A DNA stretch of 64,000 nt from Nomia melanderi (GCF_051020985.1 NC_134999.1:32831160-32895159), one strand, 5' to 3'. Positions 1-13,072 are shown, counted from the stretch's first letter. Translations and numbers: made by a program. The notes: a model not told the origin generated them from the letters alone.

Positions 1-391
1 TGTGAAATAACCAATCAAAATTTCCTGCGAAATGAATTTTCATCGATTCACATCTGGCAACATAACTTTCGTACACATTTGAAAATTAATATTTTGCGTA
101 ACGTATCGAGCAAACTCAATTGTGTCGACTCTATAAACTACAAGAAGCTCGAAAATAATTCCTACGAAATGTCTGAACTTCCCAGTTCCTCTTTCATTTT
201 AATACCATTTCACTTTAACACCAATTTTGTCTTCAATATGAAGCCGAATTTTACGATCGGACTAATTAACTATTTAAGAACGAATGCCATATTGAAGACA
301 CCAGGCGTCATATTTAGAATCAAGAATTCTGAACAAGTAGTTTGAATATTTAAACAACGAGAGGTCATATAGTTCCCTTTCTTTCTATTAT
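1..391. other. AT-rich unique DNA
   Basis: No gene or repeat seen. An 88-codon open frame at 79-345 begins at a non-ATG codon and resembles no family I know. Confidence 0.5.
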
Positions 392-395
392 TTAA

Positions 396-775
396 CCCAT
401 TAAGTGCCAGTGATCTATCAATAGATCACTCTAAATTGTTATAGACAATTTATTTGTTAATAGATAACGTATCTACCGATTAGAATAAATATGAGTTAGT
501 ATTTAGAACGAATAAATTGAGTTATTTCCAGATAAAATTTATACTTCATTTAAAGTTCTGAAAATTTACAAAATGGTCTATGATTGCACTGCCGCGGGGA
601 ATTGTTTATAAAATTTGAAATAACAAAGCTAAAATTTTTGCAAATTGGAATTACAAAATGAATGTTTCCAGAATAAATGTTTCACTATTTTCCCAGATAG
701 TATGGACACTCTTTACTCGAAATACCAAATTTCACCTAAGAATTAAAGAATAAAAATTTCGTGGGACTCGATGGG
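396..775 (+). mobile_element. TTAA-flanked miniature element, family A, copy 1
   Basis: 380 bp, non-autonomous. The left end is TTAA (392-395) followed by CCCATTAAGTGCC. The right end is GGGACTCGATGGG followed by GTAA (776-779), a decayed TTAA, so the ends are imperfect inverted repeats. Just inside the left end is a hairpin with perfect 10-bp arms, AGTGATCTAT (409-418) and ATAGATCACT (421-430), and a 2-base loop. The same family recurs at 21499-21948. The TTAA duplication and CCC/GGG termini are features of the piggyBac superfamily; no transposase is encoded. Assignment to piggyBac is inference from ends alone. Confidence 0.75.
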
Positions 776-2020
776 GTAAGATTTCAATCTATAACACAGC
801 TTTCTAGAAGATCAATTTTTGACACTGCAAAGGATCTTCATCCACGGAAGGTTAATAAAATCTTTATTTTATATGAACATCCGTTTAGGAATCGCTTTGT
901 CGCGAGAAGGAGGACCGGTAGTCGTTCAGCGACGGCCGAATCCGCCCTCCATTGTAAAACCGTCCCGTTACGCTCGTCACCGGCTCCAACTTTGCCGGTG
1001 TTCCCAAACTTTTTCCTTCCCCCGAACGACAGGGCGACGCGGCGCGCGAATTTCACGACTTCCGGCCGACTTGTAACGCTTTGCCCGAGGATCGCTCTCC
1101 GCGCCGAGGCAATAAACACGCCGCGTAACGGGCACGCATTAAAATGGAATTAAAAGTGAATTCCGCGGAAATTTCTGGCCGAGCTTTATGGCGGCTGGTG
1201 GCGGATTATTGTACCGGGATTATTTTCGGACGTTTATGAACGCTGGAACTCGTCGTGGATATTAACGGTGATTTCTGACGGTGACCGGGATTTGCTTCCT
1301 GGTGTCTGGCTGTTGGGTGAGTTATACTACTAGGGGATTATGTTGTGTTAATTATGTTGAAGATGCTACATGAGGTTTTATGGGATTTATGGAGCTGTTT
1401 ATGTAATTAATTTACTAATGTAAATTACTTAGAAGAATATAATAATATGAGAGTATTTTCATGTTCAAATGTAATTTTTTTTCATAAAGTATAAATAGAT
1501 ATTTGTAGTTTTAATTTTTTAGATGCGGTGTTTTCTTTATTAGGATGGTAATTGACGTGATTTAATTACGGCTGATCCATGGAGAATTAATTATATTGGT
1601 TTGTCTCCTTAAACGAGTTGTCTGGCTAGACACTGTCTTAATCTACTAGCTTCTCCAATCACTATCTAAATTACAGTGTGACAGTATCAATAGAAGCTTA
1701 TCCTTTACTATTTGTCTGGTGACACACAACTTGCAGTTCAATTGAGTAGCTAAGACCTGGTAGACGGGTCAGACACTGACCCTATTCTACTTCAGGATGA
1801 ACAGATAATCCTATTACTCCTCGCTCCATAGAGACCGTTCAATTTCCTATTCAACGTACCAATAAATGAACAATCACTTAATAACCAACCCTGGAAATAT
1901 ACAATTCTACTACTTAATTAATTTTTTTTATCTTAACAAATTAACTCATAAACACTACAAAAATTCTACTTCCTCAGATATTCCACAATATTCCAAAGAA
2001 AATAAAATTACCAAATCTAA
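776..2020. other. GC-rich patch then AT-rich unique DNA
   Basis: About 880-1330 is GC- and CpG-rich; overlapping open frames there (e.g. 761-1153) look like composition effects. 1330-2020 is AT-rich. A weak match to the bipartite motif described elsewhere (GTCTGGCT, 13 bases, ATCTACTA) lies near 1619-1648, and a rearranged one near 1767-1792. No gene supported. Confidence 0.5.
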
Positions 2021-2560
2021 CACTAAAACTATCGAGCAGTTAAATTCAGTTTTTAAAATTCCTCTATAGAAACTCCAATACTGCATCTATTTAGACTTTA
2101 ATTTCACAATTCGGTCTTCGTATTGCTAAATCAATTTCTCCAACAATTCCTCAGAGAAACATTTATTATCTTCTTCATAATTGCAAAATGAACGAATCAG
2201 GAATGGCTCACTTCAACTTGTCCAGTAGTTCTAACGTTAACATTAAAACTACCTAGCAGTACAATTCACTTTTTAAAATTCCTCTATAGAAACTCCAATA
2301 TTGCATATATTTAGACTTTAATTTCAGAACTCCTGTGAGAATCATCTATTATCTTCTTCATAATTGCAAAATGAACAAATTACGAATGGCTCACTTCAAC
2401 TTGTCCAGTAGTTCCAACATTTACACTAAAACTACCGAGCAGTTCAATTCACTTTTTAAAATTCCTCTGTAGAAACTCCAATACTGCATATATTTAGACT
2501 TTAATTTCACAATTCCTCTGAGAAACATCTATTACCTTTCCCACAATTGCAAAAGGAAGG
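2021..2560. repeat. Tandem repeat, 3 copies of about 183-220 bp
   Basis: The anchor TTTTAAAATTCCTCT recurs at 2051, 2271 and 2454. Each unit also carries GAAACTCCAATA, a TTTAGACTTTAATTTCA stretch and CATAATTGCAAAATGAAC. The first unit is longer because of an extra segment near 2112-2145. Copies are diverged. Confidence 0.85.
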
Positions 2561-4506
2561 TCCGGTAGTTTCATTGTGAATTAAAATTTGTTCCCATCTA
2601 ATATATCCAACCACGACGACTCCTTGTTCACTTTTCCCGACCACAGACAAGCCAATTCCGCTTATCCATCTTGGCGTCTGTTCCACGTCTGGCCGCACGC
2701 ACTCCCGAATCCATTGCATTGCTCCATTTATTCCCGTGACCAAGTGAATTTAACGGTACAAGGCACAAGCGTTATAAAGTGAGCTAATCCGCCCCGCCGC
2801 GAGGCTACCAAAGAAACTTCCGCTTCTTGCGCAACGTCAGAGCTTCCCGCTGACAATGACGCGGTTACGCTGCCAGCGGAAATCGGCTCGCGGCGACTCG
2901 CGAGGAATTTCCTACTCGAGCGATTTGCTTCGAAGCGAATATATTAAAATTTTATTAAAACTAGTTCGGGAACTGCTCCCAGGTAATTGCAATCGTAGTC
3001 TGACCGTCGGACGGCTTTTATTAATCCCGGCTCACAACGAACCTATCGAGAAACACATTTCTATTTCTTCTCCGCACCGGGTCACGTCGTAATTAATTTG
3101 TTTATAGTTCGCGGAAAATTTTCGAGCTTCCGTCCGAGCGCAGCCACGTTAGGGAAGTTAACGTTTCTAATTTCCAGCCGACCGGACTCGGCCATTTTTG
3201 TTTTACTGCTGCCGGAACGAAAGCGCTCCCCGCTGAGTTACTTTGGGCGCAACTGTCGCGCTGTTTAACGATAGCTTTACAGATGAAGCAGCGTATCGAC
3301 CGTTAACGAGCAGTGTCGTACGAATTCTGGGGAACGCGAGCATTTCGTGGTTCTCCGTGAAATTTATTTCGCGTGTCGATTGATCACTTTCGGTGAAATT
3401 TTTCTGTTCCTCTTCGACATTTCTGGGAATTGATGTTTGTTGTGATTATGACAATGGGGAATTGTTGCGAGAGAATGATAAATTTATGTATTGTGTATAA
3501 TAAATCATTGTTGGATTAATAGTATGACAGTTCTTCTGATAAACCCGGTTATGTGTAATAAATGAGATACGTAATAAATAGATCAGATATTCCCTTGCAT
3601 TTATCCGCTCCGAGTTAAATTTTTGATAGATGTAAAAGAGAATTTTTTACGTGTCGACGGTGAATGTTCTCGGTTTTCGTCGGAAGACAGATTTCAAATG
3701 TGAATTGGTTCTTTTGATAAGAATAAAAGAGATCGGCAACTTTGGCACGTTTACCGAAGTATTTCTTTACTTTCTTTCTCTCTTTCCATATCCGTTTTTA
3801 TAAGAAATTCATACTGACTTTACAAGAAAAACTTGTGTATCGCTTTGTAGCAGATACTCCTCATGAGTAAGTTATTTCCCTTTTTAAATTGTTAACGCAG
3901 ATCGATCCGTCGCGTCGCTGGGAAGCTCACAGCTTTTTTATTGCAATTCTTCTGGAGGAATTACTCTCTGAGACATTTTATAATACAAAATATATTTCCA
4001 TCCCCGACTATAAAGGGAATTTATACCCTTTGAACTGTAACAGAAATATTCCGAATATTTTTCCAAAGGATTAACCGTTTTTCAGGCGTTTCATAAAGTC
4101 CTCTGTTTATCTCTGACATTAAGGGCTGTTTTTGCCCTTCCAACGGGTCATTAGTTTCCAACGGAAACACATGCAGATTATTCTTATATATTTCACTTTC
4201 ATGCAAAGCTGTATTGAAAATAATGTTGTAGTATCTAGAATATTTAGCGTAGATTTAGCGCACATATGGTCTTTTGTCATGAACTCAATGTTCCACGAGT
4301 AAGAAAGTAAAGGGGAATGGTTAGACCATCGGTAAAGTTTCAGAAAGCTGAAGGATCGTTTGTAATCAAGCAGAAAGTGGTCTATAGAAGAAACCTTTGG
4401 AAATCCTAAACCCATAACTGAGGTACAAATAAAAAGAAATAATATCTTACACGGTCGAATCAAGATTCTAAAATATAAAACTAAATTTTAGATCAATTAG
4501 AGTAGG
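2561..4506. other. Unique DNA with a GC-rich patch
   Basis: About 2780-3370 is GC-rich with many CpG. 3430-4500 is AT-rich. A 26-base segment beginning TGTAGTATCTAGAATATTT near 4228 resembles the start of the LTR-like unit at 4512 and may be a fragment of it. A 114-codon minus-strand frame (4119-4463) has no recognisable domain. Confidence 0.45.
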
Positions 4507-5029
4507 ATAATGTGGTATCTAGAATTATTTAGCGTAGGTTAAAGTATTGTAGGATGAATGGTTTGTCGTGCGTGCGTAAGGACGAAAATAGTGTGACTGC
4601 GTTTAGAAAATTTCGAGTGGCTGAAAGAATGCGAGGAAGAGTGTCTGGAGCTGAGCGACTGGACCGTGAGAAAAGCGTGTACGCGACTGCGTGAATTTTG
4701 ACTATGGACGAAAGATGCGAGCGAGAAGGGTGCAAGGGTGAGAAAGACAGAGCGAATGGGGGTGTGTGTTAAAAGCGAGTGGGAATGCGTGCGAAAAGGA
4801 CATTTCGGTGAGAGACAGCGGAGAACATTTTTGTGCGTGATAGAGAGTCGTGCGTTGGCCTTCGTGGTATTAAGTTGTATTTTTACGTGTTGTCCATATT
4901 GTTTCTTTATCTCATTAAATACGTATATATTGTTTCCTAATTCTCTTTTTACTGAAGATCCACCTTTTCAATATCTATAATAATAGTAGCCCCACTATAA
5001 ACTTGGGGCTCGTTCGGGATTACTATAAT
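4507..5029 (+). mobile_element. LTR-like unit, family L, copy 1, with flanking 5-bp duplication
   Basis: The unit 4512-5024 is flanked by ATAAT at 4507-4511 and 5025-5029, consistent with a target-site duplication. It starts GTGGTATCTAG and ends in GGGATTACT. The body runs through AGGATGAATGG, GTGCGTGATAGAGAGTCGTG and ACTGAAGATCCACCTTTTC, shared with 50243-50447; the first half is also shared with 52124-52420. The last 20 bases include a tRNA-Pro-like primer binding site (5003-5020). No reverse transcriptase, protease or gag is present. It is either an LTR with the adjacent primer site or a non-autonomous LTR derivative. Confidence 0.6.
5003..5020 (+). promoter_or_regulatory. tRNA-Pro-like primer binding site
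   Basis: TTGGGGCTCGTTCGGGAT matches 16 of 18 positions of the complement of the tRNA-Pro 3' end (TGGGGGCTCGTCCGGGAT), the primer site of several retroviruses and LTR retrotransposons. The sister unit has a similar site at 50249-50266 on the minus strand, also 16 of 18. Confidence 0.55.
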
Positions 5030-5599
5030 ATTTATAGACGGTGCTTTCAAGAAGTAATCTGTATTTACATCTGAAGTGTCGAGAAAGTATTGCTTTTAAC
5101 GTTTAAATACTCTTTTCATTTGGTACACGGAGAACGTGTCGTTTTAATGTCTCTGTGCTACGTGGCGTATTATATTTCATAAAGTCGGTGCAAGCTCGAT
5201 ATTATAAATATCCTAACGCTGATACTTGCGACCACGGTATCACGATAATGTTTATCGTTAATAATGCACGTCGGAAATCATTGAACGTATCATGTTCAAC
5301 AAATATCAGTCCGTCACGCGTTCAAACAGAGTACCTGTTTAAACAACATTGCTAGCAGCGGAATATATCGCTCGTACCGTTGAGAATGACATTTATAAAT
5401 TACAATAAATGCATTTTGTTAAAAATTGTGCCCTGGGGATGAAAAATGTAATGCATGCATGCATCGTGAGACTTTTAGAAATAAAGGACCCGACCAAGTA
5501 ACATTATTCATTTTTTCAATATGAAAGAGCATTTATGAAAGCACCTGGAATGAATGCAGAAGTTAAAGTTAATAAGAATAACGGTGTTTTATATTTGTG
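5030..5599. other. Unique AT-rich DNA
   Basis: Contains a short self-complementary run, TGCATGCATGCA, near 5453. Nothing else seen. Confidence 0.5.
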
Positions 5600-6090
5600 G
5601 TATAAATAGGTAATAATATATTTAATATAGGATGTACAATAAATAAATTGTATATCAGAAAATATGCAATATGAATCATAAAATTTACATTTTATGTTTG
5701 CAAAATAATATGTAAATAGAAAATATAATATTTAATATAGAATGCACAGTGAATAGATTATATATTATACAATATACAATACAAATCATAAAATTTAGAA
5801 TGATTTACGTTTGCACAATAATATATAAATAGAAAATATAATATTCAATATAAAATGCAAAATAAATAGATTATATATTATATAATATACAGTACAAAAC
5901 ATAAAATTTAGAATGATTTACATTTGCACAATAATATATAAATAGAAAATACAATATTTAATATAGAATGCACAATAGATTATATATTATACAATATACA
6001 GTACAAATCATAAAAATATTTGCATAATAATATATAAACAAAAAATATAATATTCAATATAGAATATACAATAAACAGATTATATACAAA
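5600..6090. repeat. Very AT-rich tandem repeat, about 5 copies of 99-123 bp
   Basis: The anchor ATAGATTATATATTAT and its variants recur near 5643, 5753, 5876, 5975 and 6074. Units also share AATATAGAATGCAC and CAAATCATAAAATTT. Copies differ by small deletions. Almost entirely A and T. Confidence 0.8.
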
Positions 6091-6639
6091 TACTCATATA
6101 GTATACGATATTTAATACATATCATTTCGATCCATTATCAGAACAATGCACCATAAACTGTTCCATTCGAATAGGAGAATAATATACTCCAAGATTACCC
6201 GATTCGAACAGTAGCTCCCATCCTGTCCAATTTAATCTGTCTTATCCAGTACAACGACCGCAGCCACCGCGGCCAAGAAAGATTCTCAGCTTTTATACTC
6301 CTATCCGACACAGGAGAGAATACCGTTTATAGTTAGATGCCCGGCACTATGGCTCTACGTCTCGGCAAATAATCTTCCAACGGTCTTTTCAATCGCAGCG
6401 CAACTCGGTCTCTATGAATCTCTATTCCCGCCGGAAGCAGCTGCTTAAAAGACTTTCGCGGCGACGTCGTCCCCGTCGCCGGGGATTCGAGTTCCGAAAG
6501 TTTCAACATTCGGAATACTCACCTGGCCCCTCGAATCCCAGACAATCCCTTCGCGGACCGTGATCCCTGTTGGCTGGGATCCTAGAACTTGATCCACACT
6601 AGTGGTCAAAAGATGGTTAAATCACGCTCTGTTACGTTG
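6091..6639. other. Unique DNA
   Basis: Moderately GC-rich at about 6200-6560. No gene or repeat recognised. Confidence 0.45.
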
Positions 6640-7140
6640 TAAGATTTTATTAAAGTAGTTGTACTCGGTGATCGGAAACGAACAAATCCTTTCGTAGTCT
6701 TTCATTTTTCATTCAGTTGTTGGATCATTTTACCTCGGTGATAATTGTTGTTGTATTTATCTATCTGTTTATTTATTAGATTGGTATATATCTAGTAGAT
6801 TTATCTGTTTATTTATTAGATTTGATAGATATTATTAGATTTTATCAAAATAGTTGTACTCAGTGATCGGAAACGAACAAATCCTCTCACAGTTTTTCAT
6901 TTTTCATTCAGTTGTTCGATCATTTCAACTCGACAATAATTGTTGTTGTACTTATCTATCTGTTTATTTATTAATTTATTTATGTGTGTAATGTAAGTAT
7001 TATAAGATTTTATGAAAGTAGTTGTACTCGATGATCGGAAACGAACAAATCCTCTCATAGTCTTTCATTTTTCATTCAGTTGTTGGACCATTTTACCTCG
7101 GTGATAATTGTGACATTTATCTATCTGTTTATTTATTAAT
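6640..7140. repeat. Tandem repeat, 3 copies of about 168-195 bp
   Basis: The anchor GATCGGAAACGAACAAATCCT (shortened to GATCGGAAACG here) recurs at 6670, 6865 and 7033. Units share GTAGTTGTACTC upstream and TCATTTTTCATTCAGTTGTT and TATCTATCTGTTTATTTATT downstream. The first unit has an internal duplication of the TATCTGTTTATTTATTAGAT segment. Confidence 0.9.
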
Positions 7141-8812
7141 TTACTTATTACAGTAATTGTCAAAGCTGCAGTTAACTAATCGCAGAAAATCTGATATAGA
7201 ATTTCTTTATAAAATCCGAGCAAAAGGGGAATTCTGTATAGAATCATTAAAAACAAGCCTCTTTGATTTACAATTTCATTTTGTACAATGAAACAATTGC
7301 TTTTTATTAGTCAAATTATGTTCAGTGCACTTTTGGAAAAATTCTATGAGCAACTCGTCATTCATCGCTTACCTGTAGCACATTCTCAGTTGATGAATGA
7401 GAGAAATCAACAGATCCTAATTTAATTAATCTCTTCTGATATGAATACGAGATTAACTGATCCATGAAATTTCACGAATCACGATGATCGCTGAAATGAT
7501 AATAACACGGAAATGATTATGTCACGGTCGTTGATCGTTCTACCAAAGAACTTCAATGTGTTCTCGGTTCACTGGTTTCCATAGAAGGGTTTATCGCCGC
7601 GAGACAAGATCGAAGTTCAAGTTGACGATAATTTAGCAGTCGAATGGAGGCCGGCATTCGAAGTTAAAATTGAAGCTGAAAGTGGCGGGGAAGTTCCGCG
7701 CGGGAAGATGAAAATCGGGGTCGGAATTAAAGTCGACGGCTCGGTCTTGCGCTTTCGTCGCAGGGTTGATTGATTATGCAGTCGTGAACCTCGTTCACCG
7801 TCGAGCGGAACGCCATTTTTCAAATTGCGAGATAGTTGATCTCCACGTTTCAGGTTTCCGCAATGCCAGAAGAACTCGGGGATTCGTTGAACTTCCATTT
7901 CTTCTCGAATTTTTGATGCAGTTATCATTTATAGAAGGAACTTGGTTCCTTCAATTTTTTACATGTTTACATGCTGTTGATTGCCGAGCGAAACGTCGTT
8001 TCTCAAGTTACGAGATGTTATCTGTTGTTTCGAGATGTCCTCAGTGGAGCAAGAAGTTTGATTAAATTATTTCTCAAACTGCGAGACAGTGGAAAGTTCT
8101 CGAATAACAACAGGAACTTGTTTACGTTGGGTACAGTTACGATTTCAACGAATAATGAAATTTAATAAAAGCAATTAAGAATTGTCTCCGAGAAAAATTT
8201 TATTCGCACGTATCGTTAGTTTCACTGGATAGGAAATAATTCAAACAGTCGGATAACTTTATGCGCCACTGAATTCCGTGAAATTAGTAAAACTCCCGTT
8301 AAACCTTCCTCAAATTTATTTACGAAAAGTTTCTTCGTTAATCGCCAGTCCTTATTGCGATTAAGTATTCTGTGACGTTTGTTCCGGTTGTGTTTTTTTT
8401 TCGGCGATCACGAAACTGCCGGAGACTTACTACCAAATAAAGCAGAGAGATAATTATGTTAGGGGGCGAAGTTCTGTCCCTGGTTGAAGAAGTACTGCAT
8501 TCTCGAATTCGCACAGTGATTATGAGATCTTACAATTAAGCAAGCCAACGTGGCCCTTTCGAATGTGGCGTATCGTGGTTTCAAAGGTATACTCGGCGAC
8601 ACGTTCCTCTGTATTCCCGACGCAGTCGTCCCTTTATTCACTGAGTGTAATTTAAAGTAACGTTCTCATTGAAACCGTGCTATGAACCGAGCGTGTTTAA
8701 ACATATTTAAAATTTAATTTCAAGTATTGTAATTAATTTAACGTGTATTTAACTGTACTGAATACAATTTCAATTTATAAATATCGATTGTAATATAATA
8801 TTTGCAATTTTG
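7141..8812. other. Mostly unique DNA with an old duplication at 7.8-8.1 kb
   Basis: 7802-7850 and 7985-8035 are related (CGAGCGGAACG.. versus CGAGCGAAACG.., followed by TCAAnTTnCGAGAT), 183 bp apart. A weaker third match (TTTCTCAAACTGCGAGACAG) is near 8072. The rest is unique; several short open frames here carry no recognisable domain. Confidence 0.45.
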
Positions 8813-9170
8813 GACTATTTAGAAAAATAGCAGCAATGTTACGAATAAATTAATTAAGTAAAAAAGCATATAGAATTTTATGATACGGGGTGTTGCTATA
8901 ATTTTTATATAAAATCTTTGAATGACAATTGAACTATTTAGAAAGATAGCAGCAATGTTACGAATAAATTAATTTAGTAAAGAAACATATAGAATTTTAT
9001 GATACGGGGTGTCACTATAATTTTTATATAAAATCTTTGAATGACAATTGAACTATTTAGAAAGATAGCAGCAATGTGACGAATAACTTAATTAAGTAAA
9101 GAAGCATATAGAATTTTATGATACAGGGTATAACTATAATTTTTATATAAAACATTTGATTGGCAATTGG
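8813..9170. repeat. Tandem repeat, 3 copies of 119 bp
   Basis: The anchor ACTATTTAGAAAGATAGCAG recurs at 8813, 8932 and 9051. Units share ATAGAATTTTATGATACGGG and ATAATTTTTATATAAAA. Copies are about 90% alike by eye. Confidence 0.92.
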
Positions 9171-11491
9171 TAGAAATTTTGCAATAGTTTAGGAGATGTC
9201 AGAAAATGTTGAAAAATTCTGTTTAGAAAAATTTTGCACGTTTAGCCTTGATCTTCCTTGTCTGACCAAGCACAAACTGATTCTACTGATCTAGCCTGAT
9301 AAATTGAAAAGCAGGGATGACTATAAACTTCTGTTATATAAGTCAAGCAGTAATTAATTCCAGTAATTAGTAGTGTCTAACGATTCCACCTGGATCGTAT
9401 ACATAAAAGGATTCGCCAAGCGAGCCGGAAAATTGGACTTCCTTTGTAAAGCGGAAACTTTCGTAATTGAGGGTCGATTTGTTCTGCACACCGAGATCGA
9501 TGTTTTGACGTGATTCTTAGGAAACCGGGATGCTCCGAATGTTCCGGACATTTGTATTCCTCGGTGAAACTTCTAAGTTTTGCTCTTTGGGAATGAAAAG
9601 TTCGAATGAAAGGAAAAATACTTTCCGCAACGTCAGTTCTTCTTTGCTTCGCAAGAAAAGAGAAGTAGAACGTGCATAATATAATCGGGGAATTATAATA
9701 TGAGGGATAAAAGTTTAAGAAAAATGTTTTCCGGAGAAGTAACCGAATTGAAAAGCAGACGTGAAGTAGAAGAGCTCACGAATATCGTAGGTGATAATTT
9801 ATTGCAGCTTTTATACGGCGATATATTCAGCCTACGAAGTTATGACTCATAATATATAACTCATAAATAATTGAGAAGATAGTAGGATAATGGAAAAGTT
9901 AACAATTTTGATCAAATTTCGTCAAATTTTATAAATTTGTATCAATCATTACCAAATTTTATCAAATTTCGTAAATTTCTCTCAATTTCTATGAATTGTC
10001 AGAATTTCAAACCATCGAAACATATCGTACACATCAATCGACTATTCTACTCCAAATTTCCCGCTGTGAATTCTACTCGGCGCAGAAACATTTTTCTTGA
10101 AATTCAGTAACGCCATCAAATTTCATTGCAACCCCGGATAAAAATACAATTCGTAGCACGATCGAGCTTCTGTCTGATCATCTCGCCTGTTTCTTCTGCC
10201 GCTGTCAGTCAATTTCTCTCCTTCCCTTCTCCAACCAAACTCTGAACCACTTGCCGCGTCATTGAATCGAGAATCGAAGGAAAAGGATCGTGCAAATGGA
10301 AGTAAAAACTGTCCAGTCTGAACCGAGACACCCGCGCAACTTGTTAAGTTTAATTCACACTGGGGACTAACGTTTGTGTTAGAACACGTCAAACCGTAAT
10401 CATTATTCCCAACAACATTTCATTCATAGCATTCGCAATGAGTATATAATATTTACAAATTTAACAAACATCGAGTCGATTTGTTGCTGATCAAAGACTG
10501 CTACATTCTCTTATCAAACATCACCTAATCGCCGAACGACTGACAGTTAAAAAGAATTACAAATAACAAGCAAATAATATAAATTCACTAAATAAACATA
10601 ATATTTACAAAACACGTTCCTTCCTTGATTGAACGAGCAGAAACATACATTGGTCCACAAACGTCTTTAAAATCGACATATTTGCAATAGAAATGGACAT
10701 GTCGGACATACATTTTCAATTTCAATGTATACACTTTATTCTCACGTGTCCTCGAGCTTCATACATACGGAAACTTCAAGATACACACTATCCAATGAGT
10801 ACAATATTTCCATTATAAATATATTGATTTTAAATACCTTTGTCAGTGTATATTGACGTAATATAATTCTCGATATGCGGGTGTCTCATGAAAATCCTTG
10901 ATCGTGACAGATTTTAACACCCGACAGACAATCATATACCTTTGCCTGTTTCTATCAGAAAAGTAGCATACTGCCATTATTTTATTGGAAATAGTGTTAT
11001 CGATCGTGCATCGAATGCCAGTCCATCGTTGTTACATAAGTGAACATAATTCTGTATATAAATAAGAACTGAACGAGTTAGTCCGAGGGTAACAACAAAT
11101 CACAAATACCTACCGATCGTTCGGCACTCCGCGAGCCGCCATTGCGCCGCAGAAATTTACATTCGACGTTCTCCGAAATCGAAACGCTGGAATTTTTATA
11201 CAAGACAAAACAGAACGCTGTTTTCCAGCGGTGCCCCCATTTTTTCTCGTTCGCGCGCAGCCCAGTTTAATCGGTTTTTCCACGTCGCTAATGGTTTCAC
11301 TGGTTAACGTTTATGCGTCCTCCCCGCTCCGAAGCGGATTCAATTTTCCGCGCTCGTCGCGCGACGCGGAGCGCTTTAAACTTCGAAGAGTTTGTAGATT
11401 GCCGCTCGACGCCTCCGCGTTTTTAATTAAACATTATTTCGCTCGCATCATGCGTCTGATAAATTACCCCGCTGGGGATCTCGCGGAGGAA
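9171..11491. other. Unique DNA
   Basis: Holds one copy of the bipartite motif (9260-9288). About 9900-9990 is a low-complexity stretch of AAATTTCGTAAATTT-like runs. 11100-11490 is GC-rich. Open frames at 10123-10392 and 11231-11557 have no recognisable domain, and the second runs into the tandem repeat at 11492. Confidence 0.45.
9260..9288 (+). other. Bipartite motif, copy 1
   Basis: GTCTGACC at 9260-9267, 13-base spacer, TTCTACTG at 9281-9288; 15 of 16 half-site bases match the consensus GTCTGACC...TTCTACTT. Function unknown. Confidence 0.6.
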
Positions 11492-11995
11492 GGAACCAAG
11501 ACGGCGCACGGCGCGGCCGTCTGTGGACAAACACCTAAAATTCTACGATTCAGATAACGAAACGAAGGTTAGCAATGTGTTGCTAAGTAGTCCCTGCTGT
11601 ATAACATGATTTTTATTTGAAAAATAAATTAATTTAATGTCAAAAATAAACTACAGCACTGAAAATCTTGTGAAAAAGAATCGAGACGGCGCAGTGTGAC
11701 CGTCTGTGGACAAACACCTAAAATTCGACGATACACATAACGAAACGAAGGTTAGCAATGTGTTGCTAAGTAGTCCCTGCTGTATAACATGATTTTTATT
11801 TGAAAAATAAATTAATTTAATTTCAAAAATAAACTACAGCACTGGGAATCTGGTGAAAAGGAATCGAGACGGCGCAGTGTGACCGTCTGTGGACAAACAC
11901 CTAAAATTCGACGATTCAGACAACGAAACGAAGGTTACCAATGTGTTGTTAAGTAGTTTTTGCTATACAAACTGACTTTTATTTCAAAAATCAAT
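11492..11995. repeat. Tandem repeat, 3 copies of about 184 bp
   Basis: The anchor GTCTGTGGACAAACACCTAA recurs at 11520, about 11703 and about 11884. Units share AACGAAACGAAGGTTA, CAATGTGTTG, TAAGTAGT, a TTTTTATTTGAAAAAT run and AATCGAGACGGCGCA. The first and second units are very similar; the third is truncated and more diverged. Confidence 0.93.
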
Positions 11996-13043
11996 ATTTT
12001 CTGCAAATAAAGTTTGTTTCTCTATTTATATGACGTTTGAATCGAAACGTAAAATATCCATTATCGTTTAACCCGGACGAAGATTCTTTGAAATGTACTA
12101 AATTTATAACAGAGGAAGTTAAATTATCTATGAATTGCTTAATAAATAGAAAATAAAGGAATATAAAAATTATATAAATATAAAAATTTTATCTCGTCGA
12201 AATGTCGACGGTCGTCCGCAAAAGGTTGAGAAAGTTCATAGTCTGCCGTAATATAACAGAAATATATCTACCATATGTTCAGCTTTATACCTTGCAACTT
12301 TTGTGTCAAGTATTTGTATCACTCATACTTGTTTAGCATAGTGTGTAGCTAAATATATAAGGAACAATCTTATTGATACTTTGATTCCGATGTTTGATTA
12401 TAAGAATATTAATAATATCATTCTAACATTTGGTTATTCTCGTCGAAAAATGTTTCTTAATTTCCTGAATTATGCAGGTTATTTTCAGTGAAATTTACTT
12501 CACCGAATAAAACCGCGCAAAGTAGTTAATGAGTCTCTAATTAGAACAGAAATCGTTTTAAATAGCTCCGCCAAGTTTCGCGGTGTATAGACTAAAAATT
12601 TCAAGCTTGATTAACCCCCAAACCGTCCTGGAAGTAACTTAATTAACTTTCTCATTAACAGATTAACCGTGACTTCGTTACTCCATTGAAACGGTGATTG
12701 CCAATTTTCCATCTTTCATAATTTATTCCCGGCGCGCGTGAATTCACCGCGGCGCATAAAAGTCTTTAAGAAATGAAACTACTCCGGGGACTTAATTAGA
12801 TATCCCGAATATCCTGAACCTATTACAAATTGTCCAACTTTCATCCACGAAGTGTCCAACTCTCGAAGCTCCCTAAAATCGTGTTAACAAAGTTTCGAGT
12901 TCCTCGCATCGCGAAGACGCGTGATAATTAATAATGATGCGCAATGATTGATCACCGGCGGTGTTAGCAGGTCGGGAACGAGTCCTCTATTGACTCCTCT
13001 GTCGCCGCAAACAATTCCAATTGCCGAAGTCCTATTTTCACTC

Positions 13044-13072
13044 GTCTGACCAAACATCTACTCGTTCTACTT
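13044..13072 (+). other. Bipartite motif, copy 2
   Basis: GTCTGACC at 13044-13051, 13-base spacer, TTCTACTT at 13065-13072; 16 of 16 half-site bases. The spacer AAACATCTACTCG resembles that of the copy at 51284 (ATGCATATACTCA). Confidence 0.65.

Noticed and set aside
1767..1792. GGTCAGAC next to TTCTACTT
   Set aside because: Half-sites are in the wrong relative orientation and spacing to count as a copy of the bipartite motif.
10172..10200. GTCTGATC followed by CTTCTGCC
   Set aside because: Second half-site matches too poorly.
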